From positions 1-64,000 of the forward strand of contig NZ_QXQA01000008.1 in NCBI RefSeq assembly GCF_003583765.1: a stretch of DNA of 64,000 nt. Reading direction: 5' to 3'. This document shows, piece after piece, positions 51,884 to 59,853 of this stretch (position 1 is the first letter of the stretch; every line of letters begins with the position of its first letter). The notes under the pieces were generated by a model, which saw nothing but the letters and a program-made list of their open reading frames with translations, was not told the origin of the DNA and did not search any database. Source of the stretch: Paenibacillus nanensis (lineage in GTDB: Bacteria; Bacillota; Bacilli; Paenibacillales; Paenibacillaceae). The position numbers and the translations under genes are program-made.

Positions 51884-52267
51884 TTACTGTTGAATGATTT
51901 GAATCAGATTGCCGCATGTGTCATCAAATACGGCAATCGTGAATTCGCCCATTTTCGTCGGCTTCATCGTAAATTTCACGCCGTTCTCCAATAACCGGTC
52001 GTACTCTTTCTGAATATCGGCCACGCCAAACATAGTTGCGGGGACGCCATCGGCAAATATTTTCTTTTGATAATCCCTTGCGGCGGGATGATCGTTCGGT
52101 TCAAGGATAAGCTCCGTCCCATCCTGATGATCGGGTGAAACAAGCGCGATCCACCGGAACTTACCCATAGGCACGTCATGCTTTTTGACAAAGCCCAGCG
52201 TCTCCGTATAAAACGTCAAGGCCTTGTCTTGATCCTGCACGAATAGACTGGTCGCAATGATGTTCAT
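51884..52267 (-). CDS. VOC-family (glyoxalase-like) protein
   Basis: A 127-residue vicinal-oxygen-chelate protein, with the beta-alpha-beta pattern NIIATSLFVQDQDKALTFYTETLGFVKKHD and the second half TMFGVADIQKEYDRLLENGVKFTMKPTKMGEFTIAVFDDTCGNLIQIIQ. AAAGGAGGAAG precedes the ATG at 52267. It follows an ArsR-type gene by 47 bases on the same strand, so they form a small operon. Members can be glyoxalases, dioxygenases or antibiotic-binding proteins; the substrate is unknown. Confidence 0.88.
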   Translation of the reverse strand: MNIIATSLFVQDQDKALTFYTETLGFVKKHDVPMGKFRWIALVSPDHQDGTELILEPNDHPAARDYQKKIFADGVPATMFGVADIQKEYDRLLENGVKFTMKPTKMGEFTIAVFDDTCGNLIQIIQQ

Positions 52268-52314
52268 GATGTTCTTCCTCCTTTAATGGTTAAACATAGT
52301 GCTCTGCTAAAATA

Positions 52315-52593
52315 TTACTCTACCCACCCTTTCAGCAGATGTTTCAGCGGTTCGTTGTTGAATACAATCACGCGGTACTTTCCTTTCTTCTCCGACCTGA
52401 CAAGGCCTGACTCTTCCAATGTGGAGAGATGTTTGGCGATCGCCTGCCGCGAAATCGAAAGGTGATGCTTCGTAATGAGACGCACCGTAAGCTCATACAA
52501 CGTCATCTCGCTGCTTTCGGATAGTTCGTCCAGGATTCGCCGCCGAGTCGAGTCGCCGAGTGCGTTAAATATCGCTTCCTTATCCCCATTCAT
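52315..52593 (-). CDS. ArsR-family winged-helix regulator
   Basis: A 92-residue helix-turn-helix protein (MNGDKEAIFNALGDSTRRRILDELSE...). The recognition region is SISRQAIAKHLSTLEESGLVRSEKKGKYRVIVFN. No metal-binding Cys motif occurs, so it probably senses something other than heavy metals. The start at 52593 has no ribosome site; its promoter -10 box ends only six bases upstream, so the mRNA may be leaderless. Two matching palindromes precede it, implying autoregulation of the ArsR-VOC operon. Confidence 0.88.
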   Translation of the reverse strand: MNGDKEAIFNALGDSTRRRILDELSESSEMTLYELTVRLITKHHLSISRQAIAKHLSTLEESGLVRSEKKGKYRVIVFNNEPLKHLLKGWVE

Positions 52594-52599
52594 ATACCG

Positions 52600-52651
52600 A
52601 GTATAAGCAACTCTAGAGTTGCGTGTCAAGCATAAGCAACTGCAAAGTTGC
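52600..52651 (-). promoter_or_regulatory. ArsR-VOC promoter with two palindromic operators
   Basis: On the minus strand TTGACA and TATACT (-10 at 52605-52600) are 18 bases apart. The spacer is filled by the perfect 16-base palindrome GCAACTCTAGAGTTGC (52607-52622). A second copy, GCAACTGCAAAGTTGC (52636-52651), lies upstream of the -35, 29 bases away. Confidence 0.82.
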
Positions 52652-52685
52652 GCGAACAAGATGCTGAATGGCTTTCCGCCCGAGC

Positions 52686-52729
52686 AAAAAAAATCTGCCC
52701 GTAAATCCTGTCGCAGGATTCCGGGCAGA
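52686..52729 (-). terminator. Terminator of fbaA
   Basis: TCTGCCCG-AATCCTG pairs with CAGGATT-CGGGCAGA around TCG. The A run at 52686-52693 is the T run on the minus strand. It lies about 25 bases after the aldolase stop. Confidence 0.92.
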
Positions 52730-52752
52730 CTGAAAGGCGTCAGCCTCTTCTA

Positions 52753-53610
52753 TTAAGCTTTGTTGGAAGAACCGAACTCGCGGATCTTGCCGATAACCGT
52801 TTGCTTGATCGCTTCACGGCCTGGGCCGATGAATTTGCGCGGATCGTAAACTTCAGCGTTAGCTGCGATAACCTCACGAACAACCTTCGTGAACGCGATT
52901 TGGTTCTCAGTGTTTACATTGATCTTAGCTGTGCCAAGCGAAATGGATTTTTTGATTTGCTCCGTTGGGATGCCAGTGCCGCCATGAAGAACAAGCGGAA
53001 GCTTGATCGTTTGGCAGATTTCTTCCATCTCTTTGAAGCCCAGTTTCGGTTCGCCTTTGTAAGGACCATGTACGGAGCCCAGCGCAGGAGCAAGGCAGTC
53101 GATGCCTGTGCGTTGAACAAGCTCGAAGCATTCCTTCGGATCCGCGTAGATAACGCCGTCAGCGATTACATCGTCTTCTTGGCCGCCAACCGTACCAAGC
53201 TCGGCTTCGACGGAAACGCCTTTCGAATGCGCGTATTCAACGACTTTCTTCGTCGTCTCCACGTTCTCTTCGAACGGATGGTGGGAAGCGTCGATCATAA
53301 CCGAAGTGAAGCCTGCGTCGATCGCAGCTTTACACTTCTCGAAGCTGGAGCCGTGGTCGAGGTGGATAGCGACAGGAACCGTAATGTTGCCCTCTTCGAT
53401 CAGAGCTTTCACCATAGCTGTTACAACCTTGAAGCCGCCCATATACTTCGCTGCGCCTTCGGATACGCCGAGGATAACCGGGGATTGCTCGGATTGAGCG
53501 GCGTCGAGGATCGCTTGCGTCCATTCCAGGTTGTTGATGTTGAATTGACCTACTGCATAGCCTTCTTTGAGCGCTTTGTTTAGCATGTCCTTCATAGATT
53601 CTAATGCCAT
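52753..53610 (-). CDS. fbaA: Class II fructose-1,6-bisphosphate aldolase
   Basis: Glycolytic and gluconeogenic zinc aldolase, 285 residues, normal for the Bacillus FbaA group. Motifs: [10 protein letters not shown], the zinc and catalytic [61 protein letters not shown] and [12 protein letters not shown]. All are intact. AGGAGGCAATC precedes the ATG at 53610. It is a single gene between its terminator and a divergent TRAP transporter operon. Confidence 0.96.
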   Translation of the reverse strand: MALESMKDMLNKALKEGYAVGQFNINNLEWTQAILDAAQSEQSPVILGVSEGAAKYMGGFKVVTAMVKALIEEGNITVPVAIHLDHGSSFEKCKAAIDAGFTSVMIDASHHPFEENVETTKKVVEYAHSKGVSVEAELGTVGGQEDDVIADGVIYADPKECFELVQRTGIDCLAPALGSVHGPYKGEPKLGFKEMEEICQTIKLPLVLHGGTGIPTEQIKKSISLGTAKINVNTENQIAFTKVVREVIAANAEVYDPRKFIGPGREAIKQTVIGKIREFGSSNKA

Positions 53611-54015
53611 TGTTGATTGCCTCCTACACGGTTTGAATTGTATTGCTCTATGGTCTTGCCGTTAACCCCCGATCGGGATTCGGTCTGCGGGATTCTCCTT
53701 GTTATGTAGCTCCCAGCAGGCTCGTCCTCCAATCTCCTGTCCACTTGTCATTCAATTCTTTATTATACATGATCTTTCCGAATTTAGCCGTATTTCAGGG
53801 CGAAAAAACGAGATTTTTCCTGCATTTTTTGTGACAAAAACAAGTGTAAGCGCTATCTAATGGAAAATGAAGGGGATAGCCGACTGTTTGGCTTGAGCCA
53901 AAGAAATCCGCTGCGACTTTTTTTCTGATTTTTTCGGTATCGCCGACATATACATACTACCGGGGACTATGATCCGCAAAGCGGATGCTCGATATTAAGG
54001 ATGGGGGGAATGACA
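53611..54015. other. fbaA - TRAP operon divergent region
   Basis: 405 bases, no gene. It holds the fbaA ribosome site, a catabolite site at 53845, and the hairpin ATCCGC-AAA-GCGGAT (53972-53986) just before the TRAP start. Promoters were not fixed with confidence. Confidence 0.6.
53845..53858. promoter_or_regulatory. CcpA (cre) site
   Basis: TGTAAGCGCTATCT matches 13 of 14 positions of TGWAANCGNTNWCA. It is 158 bases before the TRAP operon start and 235 bases before fbaA, so it may serve either. Confidence 0.7.
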
Positions 54016-55020
54016 ATGATAGGGCGAGTGAGCAAAGGATTCGTTCTTGCGCTGGCGTTAATCATGGCATTGACCGCTTGCGGAGGAAATTCGCAGGAGG
54101 ATCCGGCTCCCGGCGCATCGGATGGGGCGGCGGGAGAGAAGCCGTCCAGCCTGATCATTGCGACAGGCGGCACGGCGGGCACTTATTATCCGCTTGGCGG
54201 AGGAATCGCGAACCTCATACAAGACAAGACCGGCACGGGCGCCACTGCTCAGGTGACCGGCGCGGCGGTCGAAAATATGCGCTTAATCAGCAATAAAGAA
54301 GTCGATCTGGCGATTACACAGGGCGACATTGCGGATTATGCGGCCAAGGGCACGGAAATGTTCAGCGACGGGGCGGTCGCTAATTTGCAGGCGATCGGCG
54401 CTCTCTATCAGGAGACGATTCAAATCGTCGTTACGGAGAAAAGCGGCATTGCTTCCGTGTCGGAGCTGAAAGGCAAAAAGGTATCAGTAGGCGCGCCGGG
54501 AAGCGGGACGGAAGTCAACGCCAGACAAATTCTCGAAGCGTATGGCTTAACCTTTGACGATTTGAACACGGAGCGTCTATCCTTCGGCGATTCGGCCAAA
54601 AAAATGCAGGACGGCGGCCTTGACGCGGCGTTCGTAACGGCGGGCGCGCCGACGGCGGCGATTAATGAGCTGGCCGCGACGACCGGCATCCGGCTTCTGA
54701 CGATCGAAGACGATAAGATGAAAGCCATCACGGATAAATACAAGTATTACAGTCAGCAAGTGATACCGCCGGGCACGTACCCCAAACAGGATGCCGAGGT
54801 CAAAACGGTCGCCGTGAAAGCGATTATGTCCGTACGCTCCGAACTCGACGCGCAGCTCGTCTATGATATCACCAAGGCGATTTATGAAAACACGGAGCCG
54901 CTTATTGCCATTAACGCTAAGGCGAATGAAATCCAAACCGATAAGGCGCTGGAGGGAATCAGTATCCCGCTGCATCCGGGCGCGGAGAAGTATTTGAAGG
55001 AAAAAGGCGTCGTCCAATGA
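54016..55020 (+). CDS. TAXI-type TRAP transporter solute-binding lipoprotein
   Basis: The extracytoplasmic binding protein of a TRAP transporter (TAXI family), 334 residues. The lipobox is MALTAC with Cys at 22, so in a Gram-positive it is membrane-tethered. Family motifs: IIATGGTAGTYYPLGGGIANLI, LAITQGDIADYA, IGALYQETIQIVV, SVGAPGSGTEVNARQILEAYGLT and DAAFVTAGAPTAAI. ATG 54016 has GGGGGGAA upstream; ATGs at 54001 and 54010 are possible. Ligands of this group include glutamate and C4-dicarboxylates; the substrate here is unknown. Confidence 0.93.
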   Translation: MIGRVSKGFVLALALIMALTACGGNSQEDPAPGASDGAAGEKPSSLIIATGGTAGTYYPLGGGIANLIQDKTGTGATAQVTGAAVENMRLISNKEVDLAITQGDIADYAAKGTEMFSDGAVANLQAIGALYQETIQIVVTEKSGIASVSELKGKKVSVGAPGSGTEVNARQILEAYGLTFDDLNTERLSFGDSAKKMQDGGLDAAFVTAGAPTAAINELAATTGIRLLTIEDDKMKAITDKYKYYSQQVIPPGTYPKQDAEVKTVAVKAIMSVRSELDAQLVYDITKAIYENTEPLIAINAKANEIQTDKALEGISIPLHPGAEKYLKEKGVVQ

Positions 55021-55583
55021 TGAACGTGACAAAGCGGGTGTGGGGGGCTGTCCTCACGCCTGTTTTTCATCGGGCAGGGGTGTGGCTGCTCGCTCTCGCA
55101 GCGGTAACCTTGGGGGTCGTATGGTTATGGGCCTCGACCGTTCCGGTCTTAAGCGTCACGCAGGTATCGGATGGCCAAGTCGTCTTCCAATCGCCTGTTC
55201 ATCCAGGCAGCCGGTTCACGCTTACTTATATTCACTCGATTCACCGCACGCCGGTGGAAGAGATCTTTTTCGTGAATGAAAACAAACAAATGGTTCTCGA
55301 CGCCATGGTCTTTGAATCCTATGGAGTCGGGATGCCGACTTCGCTGGAAGGCGAGGAAACCTTCCGAATGGCAGACGGAAAAATGCGGATTGAGCACATT
55401 GACCGCACCTTAGATACGTTCGAGCTTCGAATCGGGCAGGTGATAGCCGACCATAAGCTGCTGCTGCGAGGAGAAGAGATTCCGCTCTCCGCGCTTAGCG
55501 AGCCGGGCTCGGCGGTGCGATTTGAAATCGACCGTCTGCATGTCTGGGAGTATGTCAAGGGAGGGCTGCGCATTGACCGATAA
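55017..55583 (+). CDS. DUF1850 protein of the TRAP operon
   Basis: A 188-residue protein with one N-terminal membrane helix (about 18-40) and a DUF1850 domain (VFQSPVHPGSRFTLTYIHSIHRTPVEEIFFV, VFESYGVGMPTSLEG). DUF1850 genes regularly lie beside TAXI-TRAP transporters. The start overlaps the stop of the binding-protein gene (ATGATG); the stop lies 11 bases inside the permease gene. A role as an accessory of transport is inferred from position. Confidence 0.88.
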   Translation: MMNVTKRVWGAVLTPVFHRAGVWLLALAAVTLGVVWLWASTVPVLSVTQVSDGQVVFQSPVHPGSRFTLTYIHSIHRTPVEEIFFVNENKQMVLDAMVFESYGVGMPTSLEGEETFRMADGKMRIEHIDRTLDTFELRIGQVIADHKLLLRGEEIPLSALSEPGSAVRFEIDRLHVWEYVKGGLRIDR

Positions 55584-57540
55584 TCCGAAGGTATCACAAC
55601 TCGAGAAGGAGTCCATGAGCCAGGCGGAAATCGAGGAGATGATCGGCAAATACGATCCCGATTTCAATTTTCGGCCGCTTGAAGGCATACTGAAAACCGT
55701 TACAGCCGGTTTTGCCGTATTGTTTTCCCTGTACCAGCTGTACGTCAGCTTTTTTACGCCGTTGCCGGATCAGGTGCACCGCGCGGTGCATCTGTCCTTC
55801 GGACTGGGCCTCATCTTTCTCTTATATCCTTCCACGAAAAAAGGAAAAAGCGGCCGAATCCCCTGGTACGATTATTTGCTGTCGATGCTGGGGATCGGTG
55901 TCGGTCTCTACTGGCTGCTGAACTATGAGGCGTTGTTTACCCGTATCGGTAATTTTACAACCGTAGATATGATCGTCGGCGGAATCGCGGTGCTGCTTGT
56001 TCTGATTGCCGCGCTCCGCGTGGTTGGGATTGCGATCGTGACGATTACCGTCATCTTTCTGCTTTACGCCTATTTCGGCGAATACATGCCCGGCTTTCTG
56101 GAGCACCGCGGCGTTTCACTGGAACGGCTGATCAGCCAGATGTATTTTACGCCGGAGGGGATATTGGGGACGCCGCTTATGGTTTCCGCCAGCTTTATCT
56201 TTCTGTTTCTCCTGTTCGGTTCGTTTCTGGATAAAACGGGCGTCGGCGAATATTTCAACGATCTCTCCTTAGTGGTAGCGGGAAGGCGGATTGGAGGTCC
56301 GGCGAAGGTGACGATCTTCTCAAGCGCCCTGCAAGGGACGATCAGCGGCAGCTCCGTCGCGAATGTGGTCACCTCCGGAGCCTTCACGATCCCGATGATG
56401 AAGCGAATCGGGTACAGGCGCGAATTTGCCGGAGCGGTAGAGGCCTCTTCTTCGACGGGCGGACAAATTATGCCGCCGATTATGGGGGCAGCCGCGTTTC
56501 TTATGGCGGAATTTACGAATACGCCCTATTACCAGGTGGCGCTGGCTGCGCTTATCCCGGCGCTGCTCTATTTTACGGGGATTTGGATTATGGTGCACTT
56601 CGAGGCGAAGCGGCAGGGGCTGAGGGGACTTCGATCGGATGAGCTGCCGAAGCGAAGAGCGGTTTTGAAAAACCTGTATTTATTGATCCCGATTGCGGCG
56701 ATCATCGGCTTCCTCATGTCCGGGATGTCCCCCGAGCGTTCGGCGATCTATGGCATTTTGTCCGTTATCGCGGTGGGCGCCATCCGTAAGGCTACCCGGA
56801 TGTCGTTCAAGGACATTTTATCCGCACTGGCGGCCGGGGCAAGATCGGCGCTTGGCGTCGTTGCCGCGACCGCCTGCGCGGGGATGATCGTTGGCGTCGT
56901 CACCTTGACCGGCATTGGACTGAAGTTTGCGAACGGTCTGTTAGATTTGGCGGGAGGACTGCTGCTGCCGACGCTCATTCTTACGATGCTGGCCAGCCTG
57001 GTGCTCGGCATGGGGACGCCGACGACGGCCAACTATATTATTACGTCGACGATTGCCGCGCCGGCTATTGTCGCGCTCGACTATCCTGTCCCGCTGCTCG
57101 CCGCCCACATGTTTGTTTTTTATTTCGGCATCGTGGCGGATATAACGCCGCCTGTCGCGCTCGCGTCCTATGCGGCCTCGGGGATAGCGGGCTCCAAGCC
57201 GCTGAAGACGGGCGTGGAATCGACGCGCGTCGCGATTGCCGCTTTTATCATCCCGTTCATCTTTGTGTATCAGCCGCAGCTGCTGCTCATCGATACGAAC
57301 TGGATGGAGGCGGCCGGCGTAACGGTCACCGCGGTAATCGGCATGATCGGCGTCGGAGCGGGTCTGATCGGCTATTGGATTCGGCGGCTTCACGCTATTG
57401 AACGGGTAATCGCCGTCGCGGCGGGGCTTCTGCTTATTATTCCGGGACTCATAACCGATCTTATCGGATTCGGCGCGCTTGGCGCGATGCTGATTCTGCA
57501 GCTTGTCCAGAGGAGGAAGCAGGCGGGGGGACATGGCTGA
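55573..57540 (+). CDS. Fused TRAP transporter permease (4TM/12TM)
   Basis: A 655-residue membrane protein that fuses the small (DctQ-like) and large (DctM-like) TRAP permeases. TTG at 55573 has GGGAGGG upstream and overlaps the DUF1850 gene. The large-subunit core motifs are visible: SSALQGTISGSSVANVVTSGAFTIPMMKRIGYR, SSTGGQIMPPIMGAAAFLMAEF, LVLGMGTPTTANYIITSTIAAPAI and FGIVADITPPVALASYAASGIAG. With the lipoprotein it forms a sodium- or proton-driven secondary importer. Confidence 0.94.
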   Translation: MTDNPKVSQLEKESMSQAEIEEMIGKYDPDFNFRPLEGILKTVTAGFAVLFSLYQLYVSFFTPLPDQVHRAVHLSFGLGLIFLLYPSTKKGKSGRIPWYDYLLSMLGIGVGLYWLLNYEALFTRIGNFTTVDMIVGGIAVLLVLIAALRVVGIAIVTITVIFLLYAYFGEYMPGFLEHRGVSLERLISQMYFTPEGILGTPLMVSASFIFLFLLFGSFLDKTGVGEYFNDLSLVVAGRRIGGPAKVTIFSSALQGTISGSSVANVVTSGAFTIPMMKRIGYRREFAGAVEASSSTGGQIMPPIMGAAAFLMAEFTNTPYYQVALAALIPALLYFTGIWIMVHFEAKRQGLRGLRSDELPKRRAVLKNLYLLIPIAAIIGFLMSGMSPERSAIYGILSVIAVGAIRKATRMSFKDILSALAAGARSALGVVAATACAGMIVGVVTLTGIGLKFANGLLDLAGGLLLPTLILTMLASLVLGMGTPTTANYIITSTIAAPAIVALDYPVPLLAAHMFVFYFGIVADITPPVALASYAASGIAGSKPLKTGVESTRVAIAAFIIPFIFVYQPQLLLIDTNWMEAAGVTVTAVIGMIGVGAGLIGYWIRRLHAIERVIAVAAGLLLIIPGLITDLIGFGALGAMLILQLVQRRKQAGGHG

Positions 57541-57629
57541 TTCCAGAGAAAAGGGAGGGCACCCATTGGGCGCCCTCAAAGTATAAAGGCGAAACCGCGT
57601 CTACAGCGGCAAGCTGGTTCAAAAATAAA

Positions 57630-58085
57630 CTATTTCTTGCCGGCGGACAGCTGCTTGGCTTGCTCAAGCTTTCCTCTTAACAGCTTCAGGTGCGTCATCA
57701 GCTGCTCATATTCATCAAGGGATATGCTGCAATTGATGATTTTTTCTTGCACGGCCTTCGTAATGCTTTCTTTCTGGTCGACCGCCTTCTTTTCCAAATG
57801 AACAAATACTTTTCGCTCGTCCTCCCGGGACCGCTCTTTGCGGAGCCAGCCGTTCTTTTCCATGCGGGTGAGGATCGGTGTGAGCGTTCCGGTGCCGAGA
57901 TTGATTTTCTCACCTATTGATGTAACGCCGATGCCATCCTTCTCCCATAACGCTAGTAGGACAAGGTACTGCGGATACGTTAAGTCAAAGTCCTCCAGAA
58001 CGGTGCTGTATAATTTCGAGAACTGACTTGATGTCTCGTATATGGCGAAGCAAAGCTGCTTGTCTAAAGTAAGAAAATCATCCAT
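57630..58085 (-). CDS. OhrR-type MarR regulator
   Basis: A 151-residue MarR-family repressor with the peroxide-sensing Cys of the OhrR group (C12 in LDKQLCFAIYETS). The winged helix is GIGVTSIGEKINLGTGTLTPILTRMEKNGWLRKERSREDERKVFVHL. The single N-terminal Cys indicates the one-Cys mode, in which oxidation by organic hydroperoxide followed by thiol mixed disulfide releases DNA. It follows the glutathione peroxidase gene by 13 bases on the minus strand, so it lies in the operon it probably controls. Confidence 0.9.
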   Translation of the reverse strand: MDDFLTLDKQLCFAIYETSSQFSKLYSTVLEDFDLTYPQYLVLLALWEKDGIGVTSIGEKINLGTGTLTPILTRMEKNGWLRKERSREDERKVFVHLEKKAVDQKESITKAVQEKIINCSISLDEYEQLMTHLKLLRGKLEQAKQLSAGKK

Positions 58086-58098
58086 AGGTCCTCGTTTG

Positions 58099-58581
58099 TC
58101 ACTCCTTGAGCAGTTTTACAATTTTGGCTTCGATTTTTTCCGGCTCTGTCGTTGGGGCGTAGCGCTCCACCACGTTCCCCCGCTTATCCACTAAAAACTT
58201 TGTAAAATTCCATTTAATTTGTTTGGAGAGCAGTCCTCTTTGCTCGTTTTTCAAAAAGGTGAACAGCGGGTCTTCTTGATCGCCATTGACTTTAATTTTT
58301 GCGAAAATCGGGAAAGACACGCCATAGTTCAACTGGCAAAACTGTGTCGTCTCCTCAATCGAATCGAATTCCTGGTTATTAAATTGATCGCAAGGAAAAC
58401 CAAGTATTTCCAAGCCCTGATCTTTGTATTGTTCATATAGCTTCTGAAGCCCCGTAAATTGGGGCGTCAAGCCGCATTTGCTCGCGGTGTTTACGATTAG
58501 CATAACGTTTCCCGCATAATCCTTCAATGCTTTCCGCTCGCCGTTTGTTTTCGTCACTGTGAAGTCATGTACAGTAGTCAT
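58099..58581 (-). CDS. Glutathione-peroxidase-family thiol peroxidase
   Basis: A 160-residue peroxidase with a Cys active site. C36 lies in [12 protein letters not shown]; the tetrad partners are in [10 protein letters not shown] (Gln) and KWNFTKFLV (Trp, Asn). The second Cys (in FPCDQF) could resolve via thioredoxin, as in Firmicute BsaA-type members. The ATG at 58581 ([11 protein letters not shown]) has GGAGGGTG upstream; the longer open frame to 58773 has no such site and runs through the operator. It is the first gene of the gpx-ohrR operon. Confidence 0.92.
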   Translation of the reverse strand: MTTVHDFTVTKTNGERKALKDYAGNVMLIVNTASKCGLTPQFTGLQKLYEQYKDQGLEILGFPCDQFNNQEFDSIEETTQFCQLNYGVSFPIFAKIKVNGDQEDPLFTFLKNEQRGLLSKQIKWNFTKFLVDKRGNVVERYAPTTEPEKIEAKIVKLLKE

Positions 58582-58595
58582 CGAAATCACCCTCC

Positions 58596-58634
58596 ATATA
58601 TATCGTACACGATTAAATCGTATACGATATATAT
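58596..58634. promoter_or_regulatory. Double OhrR/MarR operator (39-base palindrome)
   Basis: Two adjacent 12-base elements, ATCGTACACGAT and ATCGTATACGAT, separated by TAA and flanked by ATATAT on both sides, form a 39-base palindrome with one mismatched pair. It lies just upstream of the gpx start and should be where OhrR represses the operon. Confidence 0.8.
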
Positions 58635-58740
58635 TAGCGCATTGGGAGAAACATTGCAAAATATTATCGCAAGATAAGATCGGCGGCGCGCTCTGCTCGG
58701 GGAAATCGACTAGGACACATCCATCAATATGTGGAAGGGA

Positions 58741-58769
58741 TTGACAGAAGCAACGCAAGCGTGTTAATT
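58741..58769 (+). promoter_or_regulatory. Promoter of the nucleotidyltransferase gene
   Basis: A perfect TTGACA (58741-58746), a 17-base spacer and TTAATT as -10 (58764-58769). The transcript would start about 58776 and carry a roughly 97-base leader containing a terminator. Confidence 0.68.
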
Positions 58770-58800
58770 TCACAGGAGAATAATAAAGGCAATGTAACCT

Positions 58801-58846
58801 TAAGGGTTCAACCTCGCTGAGAAGTGCGGGTTGGGCCCTTTTTTAC
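58801..58846 (+). terminator. Leader terminator, possible attenuator
   Basis: AAGGG and CAACC pair with GGGTTG and CCCTT, followed by six T residues, between the promoter at 58741 and the gene at 58873. A start-stop (ATG TAA) behind AAAGGC lies at 58788-58797, immediately before the hairpin. This looks like an attenuation leader. Confidence 0.65.
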
Positions 58847-58872
58847 ATTCCAAAACCAAGGGAGGATTCGTT

Positions 58873-59646
58873 ATGCTGAAAAAAGAGCTGCTGTTACAGC
58901 GGCTGGGAGAGATCGGCAAGTCGCTTGAACGCAAAGGGGGAGCCCTTCTGTTATTAGGCGTCGGTTCTGTTGGGGCCGAGACGGAGCGAATGGATGAATT
59001 TTCGGATTTAGACTTCTTTGTCATTGTGAAGCCAGGAGAGAAAAACAGCTATATCGACCGGTTGGACTGGCTCGAGGACGTACACCCTCTTGCTTACTCC
59101 TTTAAAAATTCGGATGTGGGGTACAAAGTGCTGTTCGAGGACGGTATTTTTGGAGAATATGCCGTATTCGAGGAATGGGAGCTGGCGAACGCCTCCTATA
59201 CGGGCGGAAGGGTCATATGGAAGGACCCGGCGTACGGCAATACGGAAATCGCTAATTCTGCCAACCCGATTCCTAGCCCCAAAAGGGATTCCTTGGATTT
59301 CCCTTTAAACGAGGCTTTAACCAATCTCTACGTCGGTCTTGGCCGCTATGCCAGGGGCGAACGCTTATCGGCGGCGAGGTTTATTCAAGGTTACGCGGTC
59401 GACAGGATACTATCCGTGCTGCACCTGTTGGAACCAGAGGTAGACTACTTTCCCGATCCGTTCGGGAACGAAAGGCGGGTGGAAAAGAGATTCCCCCGTT
59501 TTGCAGAGATTGTAGGTGACATGGTTCAGGGATACGGCCGTGTCCCCGAATCGGCGCTTTGTATTTTAAGCTTTATTGAAGAAGTATACCCCGTCAACCG
59601 AAGGTTGAGCGAAGAAATACGGCGGCTGGCGAAGTTAACTTGCTGA
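58873..59646 (+). CDS. Nucleotidyltransferase-domain protein, possible antibiotic-modifying enzyme
   Basis: A 257-residue protein with the nucleotidyltransferase core GVGSVGAETERMDEFSDLDFFVIV (Gly-Ser plus D-x-D at the metal site, about 29-52) and a mainly helical C-terminal part (LNEALTNLYVGLGRYARGERLSAARFIQGYAVDRILSVLHLL) as in aminoglycoside or lincosamide nucleotidyltransferases. The start at 58873 has AAGGGAGG upstream; a frame to 58831 crosses the terminator. Its leader has an intrinsic terminator, a setting common for inducible resistance genes. The true substrate is unknown. Confidence 0.75.
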   Translation: MLKKELLLQRLGEIGKSLERKGGALLLLGVGSVGAETERMDEFSDLDFFVIVKPGEKNSYIDRLDWLEDVHPLAYSFKNSDVGYKVLFEDGIFGEYAVFEEWELANASYTGGRVIWKDPAYGNTEIANSANPIPSPKRDSLDFPLNEALTNLYVGLGRYARGERLSAARFIQGYAVDRILSVLHLLEPEVDYFPDPFGNERRVEKRFPRFAEIVGDMVQGYGRVPESALCILSFIEEVYPVNRRLSEEIRRLAKLTC

Positions 59647-59665
59647 TAGCATGTGAAAAATAGAA

Positions 59666-59707
59666 GAGGCCCGAATAGCGGTTACCAGCTATTAAGGGCC
59701 CTTTTTC
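59666..59707 (+). terminator. Intrinsic terminator
   Basis: GGCCC and ATAGC pair with GCTAT and GGGCC, followed by a T run. It lies about 20 bases after the nucleotidyltransferase gene. Confidence 0.88.
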
Positions 59708-59853
59708 CTATGCGTACCAAGCCAAGGCGGGTTTATCGCTCGCGGCCGGTCCATGGATACAACCGAAATAACTCGAATCATGTCGAAATTGTTCAGAATC
59801 CGTTCAATAGCGATTGGTATATTTATTTTAATATATGAAAAAGGAAGTGTAGC

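Noticed and set aside
57550..57580. Hairpin GAGGGC/GCCCTC as a TRAP operon terminator
   Set aside because: No T run follows; it may help but was not called.
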